Source of the DNA: Cyanobacteriota bacterium
GTDB lineage: Bacteria > Cyanobacteriota > Cyanobacteriia > PCC-6307 > Cyanobiaceae
DNA: 54,782 nt
Reading direction: 5' to 3'
Assembly (NCBI GenBank): GCA_026389265.1
Contig: JAPLIE010000136.1
Span: 1-54,782, forward strand
Shown: piece by piece, positions 1 to 7,481 of the stretch
Layout: every line of letters starts with the position of its first letter
Numbering within the stretch: position 1 is the first letter of the stretch
Made by a program: the position numbers and the translations under genes
The notes under the pieces: model-generated
The model's database searches: none
Told to the model about the DNA's origin: nothing
What the model saw: the letters and a program-made list of their open reading frames with translations, nothing else

Positions 1-1476
1 GAGCTTGGGATCGGCCTTGCCGCCGGTCTTCTTCATCAGCTGCCCCACGAAGAAGCCCTGCAGCTTGGTCTTGCCGCCCCGGAAGGCCTCCACCTCCTCG
101 GGGTGGGCCGCCAGCAGCTCCTCCACGATCGCCGTGATCGCCGCCGGATCGCTGATCATTCCGAGGCCTCGGGCCTCCACAATTGCCTTCGCGGAGCCGC
201 CCTGCTCCAGCAGCTCCGGCAGGATCTCCTTGGCGATCTTGCCGCTGATCGCGCCGCCCTCGATCAGGCCCACCATCTCGGCCAGCTGCTCCGGCCGCAG
301 GGGCAGGGTGGTGTAGGAGAGGCGCTCGGCATTCACATGGGCGGCGATGTCGCCGGTGATCCAGTTGGCCACCGCCTTTGCATCGGCACCGGCGGCCACG
401 GCGCCCTCAAAGTATTCCGCCATCGGCCGCTCATCGGTGAGCACGCGGGCGTCGTAGATCGAGAGGCCCAGCTGGTCGGCATAGCGGTGGCGCTTGGCGG
501 CAGGAAGCTCCGGCAACTCAGCACGCCAGGATTCGCGCTGCTCGGCCCCCACTTCAATCGGTCCTAAATCCGGATCGGGGAAATAGCGGTAGTCGCTGGC
601 GCCCTCCTTGCTGCGCATGCTCCTGGTGAGCTGCTTGCTCTCGTCCCAGAGGCGGGTTTCCTGCACCACCGGCTCACCAACCTCATAGGCCTTGATCTGG
701 CGCTGGATTTCATACTCACAGGCCCGCTGACTCGCAGAAAAGGAATTCATGTTCTTGATCTCCACCTTTGTGCCAAAGGGTGCATCCGGCCCCCGCCGCA
801 CGGAGATGTTCACATCGCAGCGCAGCGAACCTTCCTGCATGTTGCCGTCGCTCACCCCCAGATAACGCATGATCCGGCGAATCTCTGAGGCGTACTCCGC
901 CGCCTCCCGGCCGGTGCGCAGATCCGGCTTGCTCACGATCTCGGCCAGGGCTACACCAGCGCGGTTGTAATCCACCAGCGAATGGGTGGAGCCAGCCAGG
1001 CGATCGCTGCCGGCATGCACGAGCTTGCCGGCCTCCTCCTCCATATGGAGACGCTCGATGCCAATGGTTTAGAGATAGGTTTCCTTTCCCTTTTCGGCTA
1101 CCTCCACCTCGATCCAGCCTTCTTCGGCGATCGGTTCGTCGTATTGAGAAATCTGGTAGTTCTTGGGGAGATCAGGATAGAAATACTGCTTGCGATCGAA
1201 TTTGCTGTGCGCGGCGATCTTGAGGTTCAAAGCTAGCGCCGCCTTGACGGCGAATTCGAGCACCTTGGCATTGAGAACCGGCAAGGTGCCGGGCAGACCG
1301 AACACCACCGGATCCACATGGGTGTTGGGGTCATCGCCGAAGGCGGTGGAGGCAGCGGTGAAGATCTTGCTGTCGGTGCCCAGCTGCACGTGGGTCTCCA
1401 GGCCGATCACCGCCTCCCAGGCGGCCTGCCCATCCGCAGTGGCAGGGGAAGGGGAGGCGGTGGCGGCCACTGTCAT
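1..1476 (-). pseudogene. gatB: Asp/Glu-tRNA amidotransferase subunit B, interrupted by an in-frame stop; 3' end outside window
   Basis: GatB with GatA and GatC transamidates Glu-tRNA(Gln) (and Asp-tRNA(Asn) where needed). The ATG at 1476 opens a normal GatB N-terminus ([20 protein letters not shown], then [16 protein letters not shown]). Codon 136 is TAA (1071-1069), exactly where the family has a short TKTIG-like stretch. The same frame then resumes with TIGIERLHMEE and continues without another stop to base 1 through LVDYNRAGVALAEIVSKPDL, RCDVNISVRRG, SDYRYFPDPDLGPIEV and GQLMKKTGGKADPKL. Frame identity was checked at 1068, 960, 618 and 3. Only about ten C-terminal codons should lie beyond the window. 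A single AAA/AAG to TAA/TAG change explains the break. Restart at the ATG at 1044 would remove the N-terminal catalytic cradle. Because GatB is normally essential where GlnRS is absent, a sequencing or assembly error is a serious alternative. Confidence 0.9.
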
Positions 1477-1683
1477 CGGGATTCCGCGGTTTCCAGGCTG
1501 GGAGCAATCCTATGGAACGGTGCCGGCAACGCGGCCTCCCTGAGCGGCCCTCACCACCACGGACGCAACGGCCCCGGCGCGGCGGTGATGGGCTGAGTGC
1601 CTGATGGCATTGCCGGTCGCACCGGCGGGATTCGAGCCGATCAAGCCGGGCCAGGAGTTGGCGGGGGCCAGCTCCTGGCCGCT

Positions 1684-3465
1684 TCAGCGCAATCCCAGCA
1701 GGCCAAAAACCTCCACGGGCTCCGGCAACCCCTTGAGCTGATGGAAGCCGAGGGGCACCACCTCCAGGCGGTCCGGCAGGAGCTCCAGGAGGGCTCGGCT
1801 GATCAGGATCGGCGTGTCCGGGAACTGGCGGGTGAGGCGCTCCAGCCGGCTGGCCACGATCACGCTCGCGCCGATCACGGTGAACTCCAGCCGCTGGCTG
1901 GAGCCGAGGTTGCCGGCCATCACCTCACCGAAGTGCAGGCCGATGCCCTGGCGCAGGGGGGGACGGCCCGCCGCGGCCAGTTCGGCATTGAGCTCCGCCA
2001 GGCTGGCCTGCATCGCCAGGGCCGCCCGGACCGCCGCCAGGGCTTCCACCCCATCGCCGCGACTGCGGGGCACGCCGAACTCGGCCATCAGCGAATCGCC
2101 GATGAACTTGTCGAGCAGGCCCTCCTCGGCGATCACGGCGGCGGCAATGGCCTCGAAGTAGCGATTCAGCAGGCTGAACAGCTCGGCGGGCGGCAACACG
2201 GCGCTGAAGGGGGTGAAGTCCATCAGGTCGGTGAAGAGCACCACGCAGCGGCCCCGCACCCCCCCCACCTGGGTCCAGATCGGCCCCGGCTCCCGCAGGA
2301 TGTCGCGCAGCAGGGTGGGGGAGACCCGCCGCGCGAGCACCTGGTGCAGATAGGCGCGCTCCCGGCTCTCCTGGCGCCACTGGCTCCAGGAGCGCAGGCC
2401 GCCTCCCAGCAGCGGCATGGCCAGCAGCACCGATACCGGCGGCAGCCGATGGGCCAGGGCCCAGATGCCGCCAGCGCCGATCAGTCCGGCGGCCAAAAGC
2501 GCGCCCGTGATCACCAGGGTGGTGCCCATCTGGACACCACGATGCAGGCTGCCGGCCACCACCAGCAGCCACCCCCCCAGGAGGCTCCACGCCAGAGGCG
2601 GCGGTAGGGAGTGGAAGCCCCGCTCCTCCATCACCGTGGCCAGGGCGGCGAGCTGCACCTGGGCTCCGCTCTGGGATCCGAAGGGGGTTTCCTGCTGATC
2701 CCCCAGCTCCGGCGCCGTGGCCCCGATCAGCACGGTGCGGCCACGCCAGAAGCCTTCGGCCTGCTGCAGCACCTGCCAGGCCGGCACCTGGGGCAGGGCG
2801 GCGGCGGGCCCGCTGAAATCGATCCCCACAGACGCGTTCGGCAGGGAACGCCCCGCCGCCTCGTAGGCCAGGGGCAAGGGATGGATCCCGGGGAAATCGG
2901 TCAGGGTGTCGTCGATCCAGGCCCGACCAGGGATGGCCTCGGCCAGCCCCCGGGGGCTCTGCAGCAGGGCGGTGAGACCCAGCCGCGGAAAGCCGCCGAC
3001 CACCGGTCTCTGCAGCTGGACCTGCGCCAGTCCCCCCTGCTCACTGGCGCTATAGGCGGCCGCCAGCACCACCTGCCGGCGCCAGGGAGCCAGACGCCGC
3101 TCGAAGGCCGCATCATCGGCGGCACCGAAGCGGCTGGGGCCGGCGAACACCACGTTGAAGACCACCTGCCGGGCTCCCCGCTCCAGCACCGCCGCGGCCA
3201 GTTCGGCCTGCAGCTCCCGGGGCCAGGGCCAGGAGCCCATCCGCCGCCACAACGGGGAAGCGCTGCGCTCCGCCGGGGTGAGCAACTGCTCGAGGGAGAG
3301 GGAATCGCCATCCACCGCCAGCAGCACCGGATCCGGCGATGGCGACCGTGCTCCCCTCCACTGGAAGAACAGGGCGCTCCACTGGGAATCGAGGCCCGCC
3401 AGAGCGGGGCTGAACGCCAGCGGCACCGCCAGAACCAGGCTCCAGAGCGGCGGGAAGCGGGTCAA
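1684..3465 (-). CDS. CHASE2-domain class III adenylate/guanylate cyclase with altered active site
   Basis: 593-residue membrane sensor. An N-terminal hydrophobic segment (about residues 8-25) is followed by an extracytoplasmic CHASE2 domain (to about 280; VLLAVDGDSLSLEQLL, RQVVFNVVFAG), three clustered membrane spans (about 290-365) and a class III cyclase domain from about 405. Metal-binding Asp413 (VLFTDLMDFT) and Asp457 (DKFIGDSLMAEFG) and Lys453 are present. The segment that normally reads VIGDxVNxAxR is VIGASVIVASR, so the base-selecting Asp is Ala533 and the transition-state Asn is Ile536; Arg540 is kept. Activity is therefore doubtful. The start is TTG, whose last two bases overlap the TGA of the fecR-like gene upstream (TTGA), implying translational coupling. 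CHASE2 cyclases are often found beside FecR-domain genes, and a Crp-family gene is two genes upstream. Confidence 0.88.
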   Translation of the reverse strand: MTRFPPLWSLVLAVPLAFSPALAGLDSQWSALFFQWRGARSPSPDPVLLAVDGDSLSLEQLLTPAERSASPLWRRMGSWPWPRELQAELAAAVLERGARQVVFNVVFAGPSRFGAADDAAFERRLAPWRRQVVLAAAYSASEQGGLAQVQLQRPVVGGFPRLGLTALLQSPRGLAEAIPGRAWIDDTLTDFPGIHPLPLAYEAAGRSLPNASVGIDFSGPAAALPQVPAWQVLQQAEGFWRGRTVLIGATAPELGDQQETPFGSQSGAQVQLAALATVMEERGFHSLPPPLAWSLLGGWLLVVAGSLHRGVQMGTTLVITGALLAAGLIGAGGIWALAHRLPPVSVLLAMPLLGGGLRSWSQWRQESRERAYLHQVLARRVSPTLLRDILREPGPIWTQVGGVRGRCVVLFTDLMDFTPFSAVLPPAELFSLLNRYFEAIAAAVIAEEGLLDKFIGDSLMAEFGVPRSRGDGVEALAAVRAALAMQASLAELNAELAAAGRPPLRQGIGLHFGEVMAGNLGSSQRLEFTVIGASVIVASRLERLTRQFPDTPILISRALLELLPDRLEVVPLGFHQLKGLPEPVEVFGLLGLR

Positions 3466-4268
3466 CGGGCCGGCGGGGAGGCGGGGGCGAATGGAGCGGC
3501 CGGAGGGGCGGGGGCGGGGGCAACCAAGGGTGTGAGCCCCAGCTCCCGCTCAATCACCGGGAGGGTGTCCATCGGCGTTTCGAAGCCATTGAGCAGAAGG
3601 CTCTTGCGGCGGCGGACCGCGGCTTCCTCCTGGCTGAGGCGCCGGGGCGCCTGCCAGGCCCCCTGCTCGAACACCACCTGCTGGCCGCTGTGCAGTTCGA
3701 AGGTCTCGCCACTATTGGTGGCCACCGACACATGGCCCTCCCAGCTGAACACCTTCACCGTGTCGGGCGTGGCATCGATGAACACGGTGGTGCCCACGAT
3801 CGAGGCCGTGGCAACGCGGGTGCGGATCCGGAGCCGGGTGGTCCCCTTCGATCCCCGATTCACCCAGGCAATGATCTGACCGTTCTCAAGGTCCACCCCA
3901 TCGGGGCCGAGGCGCGCCACGGCATCACCACCGAGCCGGAAGCTGCGGCCATTGGCCAGCAGCACCTGGACCCGGCCGGGCTTCTGGGTGCGCAGCAGAG
4001 TGCTGGCCGCCAGGATCTGACCTGGCCGGGCCGGACGCTCGGAACCGCCGGGGGGCTTGATGAAGGCGGGCCGGGAGGGAACCTCCACCACCCGCGGCAC
4101 GGCGGGGGAGGCGCTGACACCCCCGGGGGCAGTGGGCACGAGGGCGGCAGCCAGGGCCAGGGGCGCCAGACCAGCCAGGCCGATGGAAGCCCACCTCGTC
4201 CTGGGGCGAGCCACGAACACCGCGCGATGACGCCGGGACATCAGCATGGGATGAAGGGAGGGACGCAT
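3462..4268 (-). CDS. FecR-domain exported protein coupled to CHASE2 cyclase
   Basis: 268 residues from the ATG at 4268, chosen because GGAG lies 8-9 bases upstream; the frame is open further up to a GTG at 4325. The N-terminus is basic (MSRRHR, RPRTRW) with a hydrophobic stretch (about residues 25-42), resembling a signal peptide or anchor. A FecR-like beta domain follows (about 60-190: LLANGRSFRLGGDAVARLG, ATASIVGTTVFIDATPDTV, VFSWEGHVSV). The C-terminus is Ala/Pro rich. The stop shares bases with the TTG start of the cyclase gene. The likely role is an envelope-side partner of CHASE2; FecR modules occur in periplasmic signalling proteins. This is not a FecIRA iron system: no sigma factor or TonB receptor is nearby. 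Confidence 0.75.
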   Translation of the reverse strand: MRPSLHPMLMSRRHRAVFVARPRTRWASIGLAGLAPLALAAALVPTAPGGVSASPAVPRVVEVPSRPAFIKPPGGSERPARPGQILAASTLLRTQKPGRVQVLLANGRSFRLGGDAVARLGPDGVDLENGQIIAWVNRGSKGTTRLRIRTRVATASIVGTTVFIDATPDTVKVFSWEGHVSVATNSGETFELHSGQQVVFEQGAWQAPRRLSQEEAAVRRRKSLLLNGFETPMDTLPVIERELGLTPLVAPAPAPPAAPFAPASPPAR

Positions 4269-4305
4269 CAGGTGACTCCAGGGTGACGGGGGAAGGCTGA
4301 AACCG

Positions 4306-4336
4306 CCAAAAGCCGGAGAAGCCACCCGGTTTTCGG
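4306..4336 (-). terminator. imperfect hairpin between crp-like and fecR-like genes
   Basis: On the minus strand, arms CCGAAAACCGG and CCGGCTTTTGG (one mismatch, one G-U) flank a 9-base loop. It lies in the 174-bp gap between the crp-like stop and the fecR-like start. There is no T-tract after the stem, so it may be an attenuator or processing site rather than a true terminator. Confidence 0.3.
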
Positions 4337-4442
4337 AGTGCGGCCCCCTGTCCCAGGAAAGAGCGGCATTTGGTCTGGGGCTGTGAGCAACCTCACAACC
4401 TGGCGGAAGCCAGCTCCGCTGGCCACCCGGCCCTGGCCCCCC

Positions 4443-5132
4443 TTAGGCCAGCAAGCCCCGCTTGCGCAGACACTGCAGATCGGCGATCCGCATCCCCTGC
4501 GGGTCGCCGATCACCATGCCACGCTCCCGCAGCTGGGCGAAGGTGCGGGAGGTGGTCTCCCGCGACAGGCCCGCCATGGCCGCCAGCTCCCGCTGGGGCA
4601 AAGGTGGGATCAGGGCAAGGGGATCCTGACCGCGGGAGCAGGAGAGGGCCAGATCCAGCAGCGCGGCCAGCAGGCGGGTGCTGGCATCGCCACCCCGCAG
4701 CAGAAAACGGCGGTTGAGGGCCGTGAGGCGTGCCGCCAGCAGGCGGGCCAAGGCCAGGGAGAGAGAGCCATTGTTGAGCAGCAACTCTCGGTAGGCGCCA
4801 GCCCGCAGTTTCACCACCTTCAGGGGGGTGAGAGCCACGACATCGGCATTGCGCACCCCGGCCGTGAGCACCGCCATCTCACCCATCAGATCGCCGGGAC
4901 CGAGCACGGCCATCACCGCCTCCTCCCCGTTCGCCGTGTAGGCCCGCACCTTGGCGAGCCCGGTTTGGATCACCACCAGGCCTTCGCCCTCATCCTGCTG
5001 CAGGAGCAGCACCTGCTCGGCCACCACATCCAGGCCGATTTGGCCGGCTAACAGGCGATCGGCCTGGGCATCCGTGAGCTGGGCGAACAAGGGCAGCCCC
5101 TTCAATTCGGCCGCCGTGAGTTGAGGGGGCAC
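4443..5132 (-). CDS. Crp/Fnr-family transcriptional regulator
   Basis: 229 residues. An N-terminal cyclic-nucleotide-binding-like beta roll (about 15-120) contains GPGDLMGEMAVLTAGVRNAD. Gly-Glu and the Arg that would hold a cyclic nucleotide phosphate are kept, but the next residue is Asn where cAMP binders usually have Ser or Thr, so the ligand is uncertain. A dimerisation helix (about 120-150) precedes a winged helix-turn-helix (QRELAAMAGLSRETTSRTFA). No Fnr-type cysteine cluster is present. The start is GTG at 5132, only 7 bases after the ndk stop; GGAGG in the last ndk codons can serve as its ribosome site. The neighbouring FecR/cyclase genes suggest one signalling unit, but this is inference. 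Confidence 0.85.
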   Translation of the reverse strand: MPPQLTAAELKGLPLFAQLTDAQADRLLAGQIGLDVVAEQVLLLQQDEGEGLVVIQTGLAKVRAYTANGEEAVMAVLGPGDLMGEMAVLTAGVRNADVVALTPLKVVKLRAGAYRELLLNNGSLSLALARLLAARLTALNRRFLLRGGDASTRLLAALLDLALSCSRGQDPLALIPPLPQRELAAMAGLSRETTSRTFAQLRERGMVIGDPQGMRIADLQCLRKRGLLA

Positions 5133-5139
5133 GGAGCAA

Positions 5140-5598
5140 TCAGCCCTCCGTACGCCACACCTGGTCGGCGGGGTTCCAGTCGCTCAGCTCGGCCGGAGTA
5201 AACCAGAGTCCGATCTCAAATTCAGCGGTTTCCGGAGCATCGGAACCGTGAATCACATTGCGGCCGATGTTGATGGCCAGATCACCGCGGATCGTGCCGG
5301 GCTCGGCCTCGAGGGGCTTGGTGGCGCCGATCAGCTTGCGGGCACTGGCGATCACGCCATCGCCCTCCCACACCATCGCCACCACCGGGCCGCTCGTGAT
5401 GAAGTCCACCAGGCCAGCGAAGAAGGGGCGCTCGCGGTGCACGCCGTAGTGGTTTTCGGCCAGCTCGCGGCTGGGGGTGAGCTGCTTCAGACCCACCAGC
5501 TTGAAGCCCTTGCGCTCAAAGCGGCCGAGGATCTCACCCACCAGCCCCCGCTGCACCCCGTCGGGCTTGATGGCGATGAAGGAGCGTTCGGCGGCCAT
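5140..5598 (-). CDS. ndk: nucleoside diphosphate kinase
   Basis: 152 residues, the standard Ndk length. It transfers the gamma phosphate of ATP to NDPs through a phosphohistidine. [20 protein letters not shown] opens the protein; [18 protein letters not shown] and the active-site His in RNVIHGSDA are present. The ATG at 5598 was chosen because homology begins there; the frame is open upstream to about 5727 but that part resembles nothing. The crp-like gene follows after 7 bases, so the two are probably cotranscribed. Confidence 0.96.
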   Translation of the reverse strand: MAAERSFIAIKPDGVQRGLVGEILGRFERKGFKLVGLKQLTPSRELAENHYGVHRERPFFAGLVDFITSGPVVAMVWEGDGVIASARKLIGATKPLEAEPGTIRGDLAINIGRNVIHGSDAPETAEFEIGLWFTPAELSDWNPADQVWRTEG

Positions 5599-5817
5599 GC
5601 TGCTGAAAAACAATGGGGAGGTTGCCATGCTCGGGGGCGGCCGGGCCCTTTGGCAAGCAAGGAGCGACGACCAAGCTCCGGGTTCGCATGGCCCTACAGC
5701 GCCAAAGGAGCAAGCTCCTGGCCCCAAAGCAGGGGCGCCCCACCAATCTCGACCTCCCGGGTTTGCCTTGGCATCGGCCGCGCAGCGCCCCTCCCGAGGC
5801 CTGCAAGCCTTGGAAGA

Positions 5818-6543
5818 TCACTGCGCTGCGGGCACGGCAGCGGCAGGCGTCGGCTTGCGCCCCAGCAAGGCGCTGATCAGCTGTAGGCGGGATTTGACAT
5901 TATACTTGCGGCGAATACTTTTTCCGTATTCCTTAACGGTATGGATGGAGATCAGCAAGTGTTCGGAGATATCCCGATCCGTAGCTCCTTTAAGCATAAG
6001 GATCAGAATTTCCTTCTCCCTTTGCGTCAGCGAATGCGGTGATTCAACGATCAATTCGGGCTTCTGCATCCGCGAGCGTGCCCGACTGGAGACGTAATGC
6101 TTGTTATTGGCGGCTGCCAATAATGACTGCATCACTTCCATCTCGGGCGAGAGAAAATCCTCCTCACAGACCACAGCCATCGCTCCGCTATCCAGAGCGC
6201 TACCGACATCCGAATCTTCAGAGCTGAGCACCATCAGCACCTTGAGATCGCCCACCGCCTTTATGGCTCTTCTGCAGAGGGAAAAGCCATCGCCCTGCTC
6301 CAGTTGATCACTGCAGATCAACAGCCCAGGACTGCTCTGGCGGATACGGCGGAAAGCCTCCTCCTCCGTGGAAGCGACTCCCTTGATCCGACTCTGCACG
6401 GAGATCGAGCGGATGACGCCCATCAAGCCAAGGCGGCTTTTCATGGCGATCACAAAGCTCAAGCGCATACCACTGGAGAGAATCCAGCTGCTCATCATCC
6501 GGTGATTAGGCTCAAATTGATCGAGACGGTCGGTAAAGTCCAA
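5818..6543 (-). CDS. LuxR/NarL-type transcriptional regulator with receiver-like N-terminus
   Basis: 241 residues. The N-terminal half (about 25-140) has a receiver-like layout (LSFVIAMKSRLGLMGVIRSI, PGLLICSDQLEQGDGFSLCR, LKVLMVLSSEDS) but no clear phosphorylatable Asp/Lys set, so it may be phosphorylation-independent. The C-terminal half is a GerE-type helix-turn-helix (SLTQREKEILILMLKGATDR, then IHTVKEYGKSIRRKYNVKSR). The start is taken as TTG at 6543, giving MDFTDRLDQF; the ATG at 6498 is an alternative. The gene is AT-richer than its neighbours and has its own extended -10 promoter and a strong leader hairpin upstream. Confidence 0.8.
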   Translation of the reverse strand: MDFTDRLDQFEPNHRMMSSWILSSGMRLSFVIAMKSRLGLMGVIRSISVQSRIKGVASTEEEAFRRIRQSSPGLLICSDQLEQGDGFSLCRRAIKAVGDLKVLMVLSSEDSDVGSALDSGAMAVVCEEDFLSPEMEVMQSLLAAANNKHYVSSRARSRMQKPELIVESPHSLTQREKEILILMLKGATDRDISEHLLISIHTVKEYGKSIRRKYNVKSRLQLISALLGRKPTPAAAVPAAQ

Positions 6544-6577
6544 GCCAATCGCTCAAGCGCCGTGGCGTGCGGGCGAA

Positions 6578-6612
6578 TGCTTAATGGCGATTGAAGCAAT
6601 CGCCATTAAGCA
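6578..6612 (-). promoter_or_regulatory. perfect 16-bp inverted repeat in the leader of the LuxR-type gene
   Basis: Arms at 6578-6593 and 6597-6612 are perfectly complementary (TGCTTAATGGCGATTG and its reverse complement) with a 3-base loop. The element lies 35 bases upstream of the TTG start and downstream of the extended -10, so it would be in the 5' leader. It could be an RNA hairpin (attenuation or stability) or a dimer operator for autoregulation. Confidence 0.75.
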
Positions 6613-6642
6613 CCACACCAGATTGCCTAATATTACTTTAAT

Positions 6643-6651
6643 ATTATAACA
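6643..6651 (-). promoter_or_regulatory. extended -10 promoter of the LuxR-type gene
   Basis: On the minus strand the sequence is TGTTATAAT, a consensus -10 with an extended TGn, followed by an A/T-rich stretch (6622-6648). No good -35 is seen at 17 bp. Transcription would start near 6636 and run through the 6578-6612 hairpin. Confidence 0.55.
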
Positions 6652-6802
6652 TGGCAGGCTCGGCGAATGTATCCGCCAATACCAGGCGACCCCCACTCGG
6701 GCAGCCCAGGCGAACGGTCGTAGCCCAGAACTGAAGCCCGCTGCCCTCGGCTTGAGCAGCACGCCGCCATGGGCTACGACAGCTCCGACCGGTTGCGGGT
6801 TA

Positions 6803-7237
6803 TCAGTTCGCAGCGAGGGCCTCGTTCTGCCCGGGAACCGGCCGACGCGGGGCTTGCGGCAGTCCATCGGCCGAGCCACCGCTTCTGCTCAGGGAGGCGG
6901 GGGGGATCACGCCGGGGCGTCTTGGACCGTGCATGTCGCTGGGGGTGCCGGCCGGGGCTGCAGCTACGGGGGCAGAAGGGATCAGCGGCGCCATCGGCAC
7001 GGCGGATGCCGCCAAGGGCAGCAGCAAGAAGGAGGCCAGGGCGATGACACCAGAACCGCAACCCCGCAGCCACCAAGCATGCAGGCCAGGAGCGGAAGCA
7101 GGGTAATAGTCCGCCCGAGCCCTGTCAAGGAGCCTGGACTTCTGGGGTGAAACAATGGTGGCCGTCCGGTGGCCGGCCGCAGGTGAGGGGGTCATGAGGG
7201 GGGGGGGGGGCTTGGGCAAGGGGGTAAACACGTGCAC
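6803..7237 (-). CDS. doubtful small exported protein
   Basis: Open frame of up to 144 residues. The only support is a signal-peptide-like segment (GVIALASFLLLPLAASAVP) followed by a Pro/Ala-rich tail. The first codons run through the G13 tract (a Pro run), so the true start is probably lower down and unclear. No recognised family. It could simply be GC-rich noncoding DNA. Confidence 0.22.
   Translation of the reverse strand: MHVFTPLPKPPPPLMTPSPAAGHRTATIVSPQKSRLLDRARADYYPASAPGLHAWWLRGCGSGVIALASFLLLPLAASAVPMAPLIPSAPVAAAPAGTPSDMHGPRRPGVIPPASLSRSGGSADGLPQAPRRPVPGQNEALAAN
7198..7210. repeat. 13-base G homopolymer
   Basis: Thirteen consecutive G on the plus strand, 17 bases before the 11-bp repeat array. 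Tracts of this length are slippage-prone and also error-prone in sequencing. Confidence 0.9.
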
Positions 7238-7282
7238 TACACGTGCACTACACGTGCACTACACATGCACTACACATGCACT
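7228..7282. repeat. five tandem 11-bp repeats (iteron-like)
   Basis: Three copies of ACACGTGCACT (7228-7238, 7239-7249, 7250-7260) are followed by two of ACACATGCACT (7261-7271, 7272-7282), and a partial sixth copy begins at 7283. The variants differ by one G/A. Each G-type unit contains the palindromes CACGTG and GTGCAC. The 11-bp period is about one helical turn. The array is in noncoding DNA about 200 bp beyond the glcE stop. Confidence 0.92.
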
Positions 7283-7330
7283 ACACATAGTGACCGTTGC
7301 TACAGGCCTTGAGGAGGTCCGCGCCAAATT

Positions 7331-7349
7331 CCCCCCCCTTTAGGGGGGG
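7331..7349. terminator. C8-TTTA-G7 hairpin downstream of glcE
   Basis: C8 (7331-7338), TTTA, G7 (7343-7349) form a very GC-rich stem of seven pairs, about 130 bases past the glcE stop. A terminator role is possible, but no T-run follows on the minus strand. Confidence 0.4.
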
Positions 7350-7481
7350 TATCAACAGATTTATGCCGCTTTGTGCCGTCCCCGCCAGGCGCTGGTGAGC
7401 GGCGATCGGCGATTGCTGTTGGCGCCCGGCGAGAACCGCGACCTCCACTGCCGCTATCGGCAGAAGACGGTGGCCTAGGAA

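Noticed and set aside
1597-1660. tRNA-like GATTCGAGCC sequence
   Set aside because: No cloverleaf arms or acceptor stem could be paired around it.
1597-2607. 336-codon plus-strand open frame opposite the cyclase gene
   Set aside because: Gln/His/Gly/Arg-rich antisense of a well-supported gene, no family motif; typical of very GC-rich coding DNA.
7228-7290. Short repeats as a CRISPR array
   Set aside because: The 11-bp units are contiguous without spacers and there are no cas genes.
7392-7481. Possible C-terminal gene fragment on the plus strand (ends GENRDLHCRYRQKTVA)
   Set aside because: About 30 codons that look protein-like but have no start and no recognised family; too little to call a pseudogene.
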